Position numbers and translations under genes: made by a program
From: an uncultured Bacillota bacterium
GTDB lineage: Bacteria; Bacillota; Clostridia; Peptostreptococcales; Anaerovoracaceae
Direction: 5' to 3'
DNA length: 5,464 nucleotides
Assembly: GCA_959606705.1 (NCBI GenBank)
Contig: CAUHLX010000203.1
Location: forward strand, 1 to 5,464
Notes under the pieces: generated by a model
What the model was told of the DNA's origin: nothing
The model's input: the letters and a program-made list of their open reading frames with translations, nothing else
The model's database searches: none
Shown: piece after piece, positions 1 through 5,464 of the stretch
How the letters are laid out: the number at the start of each line of letters is the position of its first letter
Numbering within the stretch: the stretch's first letter is position 1

Positions 1-996
1 CTCCGGCAGCTTCTCCGGGTGTTCCTCCACATAGGCAAAAATCTTGGAGGTGATTTCCTCCAGCCGATCCAGCTTTTCGGAAATTTCAATCTCAGGCAGT
101 GCGTCGTTGGCCGCTTTGATCTCACGGACGTAGGCCCGTCCATCCTCGATGGTCTGACGCAGCAGCTCCCCATCCGGCTGTGACGCCCACTTTTCCTGTT
201 CCCGGCGCTTGCGCTCCGCTTCTTCCATCTTGCTCTGCTCCGCGCTCTTCTTGGCCTTCAGGTACTGCTGGTAGGTATCGTAATCCGTCATCAGACAGGT
301 TTCCTTCTCATCCAGATAAGCCTCCGGAAAGAGCCCCACCCTGGTCATTTTGCGAATGTCCTTGATCACCGCCGCCGGGCTGAGCCTGCTGACCGCCGCC
401 AGCTTGTCGATCTCGCAGAAGGACTTGCCGTTGAGCACCCGCTGGTACTGTTTGAACCGCTTCAACCGTTTTCTGATCCGGATTCCGCCAAACAGCATCG
501 CGAAGCACACAACCATAGGAATCGCTAATATGATCAGCACTCCCAAGCTGTCCGAAAAGGGCATGAAATCCCGGTCGAATATGGTGATGGCGATCCCGCT
601 CAGCCAGAGAAATGCCAAGGGCACCGCTCCGATCGCTCCGAACAGGATCAAAAATACGCTGAGCACGGAGCCCTTCAGCGAGGATGGCCGGTTTCTCAGC
701 GGATCGCCGTACAAGCCCCCCGTCGCGGCTCGCTCCGCTTCCGCAAAGGATTCCCCCCGAAAGGGATCCTCCCAGGCGGCACGCGCCTCCCGCCGGTCCC
801 GCTCCTCATCGGAAAGCTTGATATCGTCGTCCCAAAACGTCTGGGGAAACGGCGAGCTTCCCTCCATACCGGGAATATGGCGAACGGTATCGTTGATCAT
901 TCGTTTCAGGTCGTTCATCTGCCTGGTATTGAACACGCTCTTTACCGCCCGGCTGATTTCATCTCCAAAGTCATTTTCATAATTGTTGTCCCGCAT
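1..996 (-). CDS. XpaC-family membrane protein (5-bromo-4-chloroindolyl phosphate hydrolysis family), 3' end beyond the window
   Basis: An open frame of 332 codons runs from ATG at 996-994 to the left edge with no stop, so the C-terminus is missing. Residues 1-105 are polar and acidic, with no signal peptide. Two hydrophobic stretches follow at about 110-140 and 151-172, ending in a basic cluster (IRIRKRLKRFK). Residues about 191-246 look like a winged-helix-type segment (EIDKLAAVSRLSPAAVIKDI, then GLFPEAYLDE and ETCLM). Residues about 247-270 form a charged, probably coiled-coil helix. Residues 280-332 (AYVREIKAANDALP, EISEKLDRLEEITSKIF, EEHPEKLPE) match the start of the XpaC domain as I know it; its usual end should lie just past the edge. 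The family name comes from an old phenotype of Bacillus xpaC; the real biochemical role is unsettled and a phosphatase activity should not be assumed. In many Firmicutes xpaC sits beside telA, which cannot be tested here. It has its own promoter and is separated from ileS by a terminator. Confidence 0.8.
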   Translation of the reverse strand, partial: MRDNNYENDFGDEISRAVKSVFNTRQMNDLKRMINDTVRHIPGMEGSSPFPQTFWDDDIKLSDEERDRREARAAWEDPFRGESFAEAERAATGGLYGDPLRNRPSSLKGSVLSVFLILFGAIGAVPLAFLWLSGIAITIFDRDFMPFSDSLGVLIILAIPMVVCFAMLFGGIRIRKRLKRFKQYQRVLNGKSFCEIDKLAAVSRLSPAAVIKDIRKMTRVGLFPEAYLDEKETCLMTDYDTYQQYLKAKKSAEQSKMEEAERKRREQEKWASQPDGELLRQTIEDGRAYVREIKAANDALPEIEISEKLDRLEEITSKIFAYVEEHPEKLPE

Positions 997-1008
997 CACA
1001 ATCCCCCG
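997..1008 (-). promoter_or_regulatory. Ribosome binding site and start choice for the XpaC-family gene
   Basis: On the minus strand GGGGGA at 1007-1002 stands 5 bases before ATG at 996, an imperfect but plausible Shine-Dalgarno site. A GTG at 999-997 directly precedes the ATG in frame and could also start, but would leave only about 2 bases to the GGGGGA. The frame is closed upstream by TAG at 1023-1021, so the start must lie between there and 994; ATG at 996 is the best choice. Confidence 0.5.
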
Positions 1009-1056
1009 CGCTCTCCGGCGCTAAATCCCCCGTGTCTTCTTTCTTCCTACCCATTC

Positions 1057-1085
1057 ATTATAATTAGTTTTTCCCGCGCTGGCAA
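1057..1085 (-). promoter_or_regulatory. Sigma-A type promoter for the XpaC-family gene
   Basis: Reading the minus strand, TTGCCA (1085-1080) is followed after exactly 17 bases by a perfect TATAAT (1062-1057). The -35 box differs from TTGACA at one position. The expected transcript start near 1050 leaves a leader of about 50 bases before the ATG at 996. It lies just downstream of the ileS terminator, so the XpaC-family gene is very probably its own transcription unit. Confidence 0.8.
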
Positions 1086-1131
1086 CCGCCATGTGAAATT
1101 CATCGGCCCAACGATCATTTCCGGTCCCGCA

Positions 1132-1180
1132 GGATAGAAAAGGGGCGTGCCTCCGGCATTCTCCGGCGGCACGTCCCCCC
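1132..1180 (-). terminator. Rho-independent terminator of ileS
   Basis: On the minus strand, starting 23 bases after the ileS stop, GGGGACGTGCC (about 1178-1168) pairs with GGCACGCCCC (1151-1142) with one bulged base. The inner part CCGG/CCGG extends the stem around a 6-base loop. TTTTCTATCCT (1141-1131) follows directly. A long GC-rich stem and a short U-rich tract placed immediately after a stop codon are a classic intrinsic terminator. No convergent gene is present, so it serves ileS only. Confidence 0.88.
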
Positions 1181-1201
1181 ATTTCTCCGCAATGCTCCGT
1201 A

Positions 1202-4200
1202 TCAGATCCGCTCTACGTCGATTCCGGTCTTGTGACCGTTCAGATCGTATTCCACCAGCTCGGATTCGATTTCCTTCAGTTCCACGGCCAGCGTTTCCTT
1301 CATGATGTGCTCGCGATGCTGTTCCAGCGCCGCCCGCACCTCGTCGTCACCTTTGAAATAGATCTTGATCTGATCCATCATCTCAAAATCACGCTGTTTC
1401 CGAAGCTGCTGAACCTTGGAAACCATTTCCCGTGCCAGGCCCTCGGTGACCAGCTCCGGGGTGATGGTGGTATCCAGGATGGTGAATACGTTTTCCTCCA
1501 TGGCTACCGTAAAGCCCTCCTTGGCGGAAATCCGAATGTCCACGAAATCCTTTTCCACGGTAAAGGTCTCCCCGTCCAAATCCAGCTTCATGGAACCATC
1601 CGCTTCCAGCTTCGCCACGGTCTCCCCGGGAGACAGCTTAGCCAGCGCTCCGCCGAAGGCCTTGATCTTTCCTCCCAGCGCCGGTCCGGCCACCTTAAAG
1701 TTGGGCTTCAGGCTATAGTTAAGGAAATGATCCAGCTCTTTTTCAAATACCACTTCCTTCACGTTGAGCTCTTCCTTGATCAGCGGAGTCAGATCGCTGA
1801 TCAACGCCTCGTATTTCCCGTCCACCATGATCTCCTTGAGCGGCTGGCGAACTTTGATCCGTTCCTTTTCCCGAATGCCGCGGCCCAGGGAAACAATGGT
1901 GCGGACCAGATCCATCCGTTCTTCCACGTTCCGGTCGATCAGTGCCTCATCCGCCTTGGGGTAGTAAGCCAGATGCACCGACTCCTCTCCGGTGAGCTTG
2001 GTGTACATTTCATCCGTGATAAAGGGCGCAAAGGGTGCCGCCAGCTTGGCGACTCCCACCAGGACCTCATAGGTCGTGGCGTAAACGGACCGCTTGTCGT
2101 CATCCATCTCCTCACCCCAGAACCGGCGGCGAGCGCGGCGGATATACCAGTTGGACAGATCCTCCACTACGAAGTTCTGGATCTTGCGAACCGTTTTCAT
2201 GTGGTCGTAGTGATCCATTTCATAGGTCACGTCCCGGATCAGCTGATTGTATTTGGACAGAATCCAGCGGTCCAGCTCAGGCCGCTTCCCGTAATCCACG
2301 AAGCATTCCTTTACGTCCACCTGGTCGTTGTTTCCATACAGGACGAAGAAATTGTAGACGTTCTTCAAGGTGCCGAAGAACTTGCTCTGCACCTCGATGA
2401 GGCCGTCTTCGTCAAACCGGGTGGGCGACCAGGCCGGAGAGGTGTACAGCAGATACCAGCGGGTGGCGTCGGCGCCGTACTTGTCGAACAGCGCGAAGGG
2501 GTCTACCGTGTTGCCCTTGCTCTTGGACATCTTCTTTCCTTCCTTGTCCAGGATCAGGTCGTTCACCAGCACATTCTTATAAGGCGCTTTGCCTTTGATG
2601 AACGTGGAAATGGCGATCAGGGAATAGAACCAGCCTCTGGTCTGGTCGATGCCCTCGCAGATGAAGTCCGCCGGGAACAGCTCCTCGTCGAATTTCTCCT
2701 TGTTTTCAAAGGGGTAATGCTGCTGGGCAAAGGGCATGGCGCCGCTGTCGAACCAGCAGTCCATCACCTCGGGAATTCGGGTCATCAGCTTGCCGCATTC
2801 GGGGCATTTGAGGTGGACGTCGTCCACGTACGGACGGTGCAGCTCGATGGTTTCATCGATGTCCTCCACCGCCTTTTCCACCAGCTCTTTCCGGGAACCG
2901 ACGGACTCTAGATGTCCGCATTCGCAGCGCCAGATGTTGATGGGAGTGCCCCAATAACGATTTCTGGAAATCGCCCAGTCCTTGACCTCGGACAGCCAAT
3001 TGCCGAACCGGCCTTCTCCCACGAAATCCGGGAACCAATTGACGGTATCGTTGTTAGCCACCAGCTGATCCTTCAGCTTGCTCATTTCGATGTACCAGCT
3101 GGGCTTGGCGTAGTAAACCAGCGGCGTTCCGCAGCGCCAGCAGTGCGGATAGTTGTGTACCAGTTTTTCCTTGGAGTAAATCTTCCCCTGTCCGCCCAGG
3201 TATTTGATGATATCGATCTCCAGGTCCGGGTCCACCACGAAGCGGCCCTGCCAGGGACCTTCGGTGTATTTGCCCTCTTCGTCCACCGGATTGAGCACCG
3301 GCAAATTGTAGCGGCGGCCGGTCTGATAGTCGTCCTCGCCGAAGGCCGGAGCCGTGTGAACGATGCCGGTACCGTCTTCTATGGTCACGTAATCCGCGCA
3401 GGTGACGAAAAACGCTTTCTTATCCGGCTTCAAGATCGGCATCAGCTGTTCGTATTCGAGGTATTCCAGATCCCGGCCCTTCATTTCGGCAAGTACCTCA
3501 TAGCCTTCTTCGCCGCCGTCGTGAGCCCTGCTCAGCACCTTGTCCGCCAGAGCCTTGGCCACGTAGTACACCTCTCCGTCCTTGCGAACCTTCAAATAGT
3601 CCACATCCGGTCCCACGGTCAGCGATACGTTGGACAGCAGTGTCCAGGGCGTGGTGGTCCAAGCCAGGAAGTACTCGTCCGCGTCCTTGCGCTTGAACTT
3701 GGCGGTCACGGTGTTGACCTTCACTTCCTTATAGCCCTGAGCTACCTCGTGAGAAGCCAGGCCCGTTCCGCAGCGGGGGCAGTAAGGCAGGATTTTATGT
3801 CCTTCGTAGATCAGACCCGCTTTGAAGAATTCCTTCAAGATCCACCAGCCGGTCTCGATGTAGTCGTTGTCCAGCGTGATATAGGGATGGTCCATGTCGA
3901 TGAGATATCCCATGCGCTTGGACATTTCCCGCCACTGCTTTTCGTAGGTGAACACGGACTCCTTGCACTTCTGATTGAAGGCCTTGATCCCGTAGGTCTC
4001 GATGTCCTTTTTGCCGGACATTTTCAGCTGTTTTTCCACTTCGATTTCAACAGGCAGCCCGTGGGTGTCCCAGCCGGCCTTCCGACTCACCGCGAAGCCC
4101 TGCATGGTCTTGTAACGGCACACCGAATCCTTCAGGGTTCTGGCGATGACGTGATGAATGCCCGGACGGCCGTTCGCCGTAGGCGGTCCCTCGTAGAAAA

Positions 4201-4321
4201 TAAAGGACGGCTGTCCTTCTCTGGTGGTCACGCATTTTTCCAGAAGCTTTTCCTCATCCCACTGATCCGCCTGAGCGTTCTGCAGCTCGGCGATGGGCTT
4301 TTCCGACAGGTTTTTAAACAT
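1202..4321 (-). CDS. ileS: Isoleucyl-tRNA synthetase (type 2-like IleRS with GIHH signature)
   Basis: Cytoplasmic class Ia synthetase that activates isoleucine with ATP and charges tRNA-Ile (EC 6.1.1.5). The 1039 residues are complete and of normal length for the Thermus/eukaryote-like type. Visible in order: EGPPTANGRPGIHH (44-57), where GIHH at 54-57 replaces the usual HxGH; AGWDTHGLPVE (82-92); a zinc-type CPRCG (181-185); the CP1 editing domain with AWTTTPWT (220-227) and GTGIVHTAPAFGEDDY (317-332), including the Asp at 331 expected to hold the amino group in editing; further Cys pairs at 394/397, 466/468 and 506/509; DQTRGWFYSL (559-568); KMSKS at 597-601; then the helical anticodon-binding domain and a C-terminal extension. 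The C-terminus lacks the clustered zinc-binding cysteines of type 1 bacterial IleRS, which also favours type 2. Editing appears intact. The ATG at 4321 is set by an AAGGAG site 9 bases upstream; a T-box leader controls it and a terminator ends it. Identity is certain; the type 2 assignment is strong but rests on motifs. Confidence 0.97.
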   Translation of the reverse strand: MFKNLSEKPIAELQNAQADQWDEEKLLEKCVTTREGQPSFIFYEGPPTANGRPGIHHVIARTLKDSVCRYKTMQGFAVSRKAGWDTHGLPVEIEVEKQLKMSGKKDIETYGIKAFNQKCKESVFTYEKQWREMSKRMGYLIDMDHPYITLDNDYIETGWWILKEFFKAGLIYEGHKILPYCPRCGTGLASHEVAQGYKEVKVNTVTAKFKRKDADEYFLAWTTTPWTLLSNVSLTVGPDVDYLKVRKDGEVYYVAKALADKVLSRAHDGGEEGYEVLAEMKGRDLEYLEYEQLMPILKPDKKAFFVTCADYVTIEDGTGIVHTAPAFGEDDYQTGRRYNLPVLNPVDEEGKYTEGPWQGRFVVDPDLEIDIIKYLGGQGKIYSKEKLVHNYPHCWRCGTPLVYYAKPSWYIEMSKLKDQLVANNDTVNWFPDFVGEGRFGNWLSEVKDWAISRNRYWGTPINIWRCECGHLESVGSRKELVEKAVEDIDETIELHRPYVDDVHLKCPECGKLMTRIPEVMDCWFDSGAMPFAQQHYPFENKEKFDEELFPADFICEGIDQTRGWFYSLIAISTFIKGKAPYKNVLVNDLILDKEGKKMSKSKGNTVDPFALFDKYGADATRWYLLYTSPAWSPTRFDEDGLIEVQSKFFGTLKNVYNFFVLYGNNDQVDVKECFVDYGKRPELDRWILSKYNQLIRDVTYEMDHYDHMKTVRKIQNFVVEDLSNWYIRRARRRFWGEEMDDDKRSVYATTYEVLVGVAKLAAPFAPFITDEMYTKLTGEESVHLAYYPKADEALIDRNVEERMDLVRTIVSLGRGIREKERIKVRQPLKEIMVDGKYEALISDLTPLIKEELNVKEVVFEKELDHFLNYSLKPNFKVAGPALGGKIKAFGGALAKLSPGETVAKLEADGSMKLDLDGETFTVEKDFVDIRISAKEGFTVAMEENVFTILDTTITPELVTEGLAREMVSKVQQLRKQRDFEMMDQIKIYFKGDDEVRAALEQHREHIMKETLAVELKEIESELVEYDLNGHKTGIDVERI

Positions 4322-4330
4322 ATGCTCTCA

Positions 4331-4336
4331 CTCCTT
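4331..4336 (-). promoter_or_regulatory. Shine-Dalgarno site of ileS
   Basis: AAGGAG on the minus strand lies 9 bases before ATG at 4321-4319. It is the only good ribosome site nearby and fixes the start. It lies about 40 bases downstream of the T-box terminator, so it is transcribed only when antitermination succeeds and is not itself sequestered in the terminator stem. Confidence 0.85.
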
Positions 4337-4374
4337 CTCGCTTTTCAATCCAATTCGTATTTCCCGACGCGGCC

Positions 4375-4412
4375 AAAAAACAAAATTCCCCGGGTCCGTC
4401 AAGGACCCAGGG
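4375..4412 (-). terminator. T-box leader terminator hairpin
   Basis: CCCTGGGTCC (4412-4403) pairs along all ten positions (one T-G wobble) with GGACCCGGGG (4397-4388) around the 5-base loop TTGAC. AATTTTGTTTTTT (4387-4375) follows. The 5' end of this stem (CCCT) can instead pair with AGGG at the start of the T-box sequence (4437-4434), which is the expected switch between terminator and antiterminator. It is the off state when tRNA-Ile is charged. Confidence 0.92.
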
Positions 4413-4423
4413 ACGATTTTCAC

Positions 4424-4437
4424 CGCGGTACCACCCT
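4424..4437 (-). promoter_or_regulatory. T-box consensus sequence (antiterminator, tRNA acceptor-end site)
   Basis: AGGGTGGTACCGCG on the minus strand is the hallmark conserved motif of T-box leaders. The TGGT within it would pair with the NCCA end of an uncharged tRNA; U at the variable position matches discriminator base A, which tRNA-Ile carries. It sits 11 bases before the terminator stem it competes with. Confidence 0.95.
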
Positions 4438-4555
4438 CATTACAGCCGAAAAACCGACTGTCTCTCATTGTTCCGCGCAACGTGCGGTTCCCGCGTCCGA
4501 TTACCTGAAAAGCGCACGGTCCTGCCTTCTCTTTTCACCGGACGAGCTCCGGAGT

Positions 4556-4558
4556 GAT
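4556..4558 (-). promoter_or_regulatory. T-box specifier codon AUC (isoleucine)
   Basis: On the minus strand ATC is set in GAAGATCACTCC, directly before the 3' strand of the Stem I base (CTCC) and followed by the conserved purine A. AUC is read by the GAU anticodon of the major tRNA-Ile, agreeing with the ileS gene downstream. The identity comes from placement relative to Stem I and not from a covariance model, so a one-base register error is possible but unlikely. Confidence 0.85.
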
Positions 4559-4659
4559 CTTCACTCTGCTTCAAACCGGCGGCCTCTCACCTAACGCCGC
4601 CTCTCTGTGGGTCCTTCCAACAGGGCTACTGTCTCCATCACAGCCTTTGTCATTCATGC

Positions 4660-4678
4660 TGCCGCGATTCCCGCGGCA
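4660..4678 (-). other. Perfect 7-bp hairpin at the 5' end of the ileS leader RNA
   Basis: TGCCGCG and CGCGGCA are perfectly complementary around the 5-base loop GGAAT. The hairpin begins about 10 bases after the expected transcript start and before Stem I of the T-box. It has no following T-run, so it is not a terminator of the MATE gene. A role in protecting the 5' end of the leader RNA is possible but is inference. Confidence 0.6.
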
Positions 4679-4695
4679 CTTGTACAATCTTCTCT

Positions 4696-4724
4696 ATTCT
4701 ACTCACTGACGGTCGAAATGTCAA
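4696..4724 (-). promoter_or_regulatory. Sigma-A type promoter of the T-box/ileS unit
   Basis: On the minus strand a perfect TTGACA (4724-4719) is followed after 17 bases by TAGAAT (4701-4696), one base from TATAAT. The predicted start near 4689 gives a leader of about 370 bases to the ileS ATG. The -35 box begins only 9 bases after the stop codon of the MATE gene. Confidence 0.88.
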
Positions 4725-4733
4725 GCGTTGAGA

Positions 4734-5464
4734 TCAGTTCGTATTCTGAAGCCCGATTTTTTCCCGTGAAAGTCCGGGCAGTGAAGCGTGCCGCTGAAAG
4801 GACTTCCGAAGCATGAGACCCGTGATGCCCAGCGTGATCACTTCCGCGAAGGGCACCGCGATCCAGATCCCGTTGTTTCCCAGCAGCGTGGGGAAAATCA
4901 GCAGGCCGATACAGACCAGCGCCAAACTCCGCAGAACGGAAATGGCCGCCGAACGCACCGCGTCGCCGCGTGCCGTGAAGTAGGCAGAGCCGAAAATATT
5001 GGCTCCGTTGAACAGGAAGGCCGGCGCGTACAGGCAGACCGCCACCGTGGCAATCCGGATCAGTTCCGCGTCGCTGCTGTTGAATATCAGCACCAGCGGA
5101 GTGCGGAACAGCACCATCAGCAGCGCGGTGCCGCCGCCGATCACCGCCATGGTAACCAAACTGATCCGGGAAACGGATCTCACACGTTCATGCCTCCCCG
5201 CTCCGTAGTTGTAGCTCATGATGGGAATCATGGCGTTGGCCAATCCCACGAAAATAGAGATCAGAATATCGTTGACATAGAGCACGATGGATAAGGCGGA
5301 TACCCCGATTTCTCCCATTCTCGCCATCAGAATCAAATTGAACAGCAGTGTGGTGATGGCGATGGACAACTGGTTCAGCGCCTCCGAGGAGCCGTTGGCC
5401 AGAATCTTTCCCACCTCCCGCCTGCGGAATACGGGTTTCGTGAAGCGCAGCAGCGCGTCCTTCT
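4734..5464 (-). CDS. MATE-family efflux transporter, C-terminal half (5' end beyond the window)
   Basis: Integral membrane antiporter of the MATE family, which typically expels cationic drugs or metabolites in exchange for Na+ or H+. The frame enters from the right edge in phase (first whole codon AAG at 5462) and ends with TGA at 4736-4734, giving 242 visible residues; the family is usually about 440-460 long, so roughly the first half is missing. A GTG at 5414 is an internal codon, since the frame continues upstream without a stop. Six hydrophobic segments are visible (about 28-48, 55-80, 99-119, 135-158, 165-190, 192-214 of the visible part), fitting helices 7-12. Family signs are IPIMSYNYGAG (79-89), the MATE repeat motif at the end of the second helix, and TARGDAVRSAAISVLRS in the second half. 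The C-terminal tail is short and basic. The substrate cannot be told from sequence. No terminator follows before the ileS promoter. Confidence 0.88.
   Translation of the reverse strand, partial: KDALLRFTKPVFRRREVGKILANGSSEALNQLSIAITTLLFNLILMARMGEIGVSALSIVLYVNDILISIFVGLANAMIPIMSYNYGAGRHERVRSVSRISLVTMAVIGGGTALLMVLFRTPLVLIFNSSDAELIRIATVAVCLYAPAFLFNGANIFGSAYFTARGDAVRSAAISVLRSLALVCIGLLIFPTLLGNNGIWIAVPFAEVITLGITGLMLRKSFQRHASLPGLSREKIGLQNTN

Larger units (their letters stand above)
4375..4660 (-). promoter_or_regulatory. T-box riboswitch (isoleucine type) controlling ileS
   Basis: This leader senses the charging state of tRNA-Ile and controls transcription of ileS by antitermination. On the minus strand Stem I opens with GGAG (4636-4633), pairing with CTCC (4554-4551). 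Inside are the AGTA of the specifier loop (4630-4627), the AGAGAG element (about 4606-4601), and a terminal helix GGCGGC/GCCGCC (4601-4596 with 4583-4578) whose loop carries GGTG, the GNTG motif. The descending side holds GAAGATCA with specifier ATC. A Stem III hairpin ACAGTCG/CGGCTGT lies at about 4461-4442, followed by AGGGTGGTACCGCG (4437-4424) and the terminator. UGGU in that motif fits the ACCA end of tRNA-Ile. Every core element of the class is present, in order and correctly placed before a matching synthetase gene. The outer limits are approximate. Confidence 0.95.

Noticed and set aside
350..1137. Plus-strand open frames of 210 and 86 codons over the XpaC-family gene and its promoter region.
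   Set aside because: The minus strand encodes a recognisable protein with promoter and ribosome site here. The plus-strand products are Ser/Arg/Pro-rich with no family features.
1232..4594. Two long plus-strand open frames (559 and 560 codons) end to end across ileS, in the same frame.
   Set aside because: They are exactly codon-complementary to ileS, whose protein is unmistakable. They stay open only because ileS avoids TTA, CTA and TCA. The second also runs through the T-box leader, and the products resemble no family I know.
4660..4678. Terminator of the MATE gene.
   Set aside because: The hairpin is strong, but it is followed by GCATGAATG with no T-run, and it lies downstream of the ileS promoter.
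4607..5294. Plus-strand open frames of 69 and 168 codons over the leader and the MATE gene.
   Set aside because: They lie opposite a conserved riboswitch and a clear membrane transporter; the 168-codon product is a His/Arg/Gln-rich shadow in the codon-complementary frame.
4734..5414. A complete 226-residue protein starting at GTG 5414.
   Set aside because: The frame stays open to the window edge and the residues before it fit a MATE transporter; a GTG start here would give only half of the usual twelve helices.
1..5464. Mobile element, CRISPR array, tRNA or novel defence system.
   Set aside because: No transposase, integrase, spaced repeat array, cloverleaf or defence-type domain was found on either strand; the content is ordinary chromosomal genes with a riboswitch.

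Overview
The window reads as chromosomal DNA from a moderately GC-rich Gram-positive anaerobe, most likely a member of the Clostridia (Bacillota). The reasons are a T-box leader in front of an aminoacyl-tRNA synthetase gene, near-consensus sigma-A promoters with 17-base spacers, intrinsic terminators with U-tracts, and an XpaC-family protein of a kind common in Clostridiales. This placement is inferred from gene content; no 16S or database match was available.

All genes run on the minus strand, so transcription goes from high to low coordinates. From right to left: (1) 5464-4734, the C-terminal half of a MATE-family multidrug/drug-sodium antiporter whose start lies outside the window; (2) 4733-4322, a promoter and a complete isoleucine-type T-box leader (5' hairpin, Stem I with an AUC specifier, Stem III, T-box sequence, terminator with U-tract, Shine-Dalgarno site); (3) 4321-1202, ileS, a full-length 1039-residue isoleucyl-tRNA synthetase; (4) 1201-997, the ileS intrinsic terminator followed by a separate strong promoter; (5) 996-1, the N-terminal 332 residues of an XpaC-family (5-bromo-4-chloroindolyl phosphate hydrolysis family) membrane protein that runs off the left edge.

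The regulatory logic of the centre is clear. Uncharged tRNA-Ile should pair with the AUC specifier and, through its ACCA end, with UGGU in the T-box sequence. This stabilises an antiterminator and lets RNA polymerase read into ileS; when isoleucine is plentiful the terminator forms. The most notable protein feature is that ileS has Gly-Ile-His-His where the class I HIGH signature (HxGH) normally stands. This swapped form is known from a subset of type 2 IleRS enzymes and is linked there to extreme mupirocin resistance. The flanking genes have no evident functional tie to ileS. I see no mobile element, CRISPR array, tRNA or rRNA gene.
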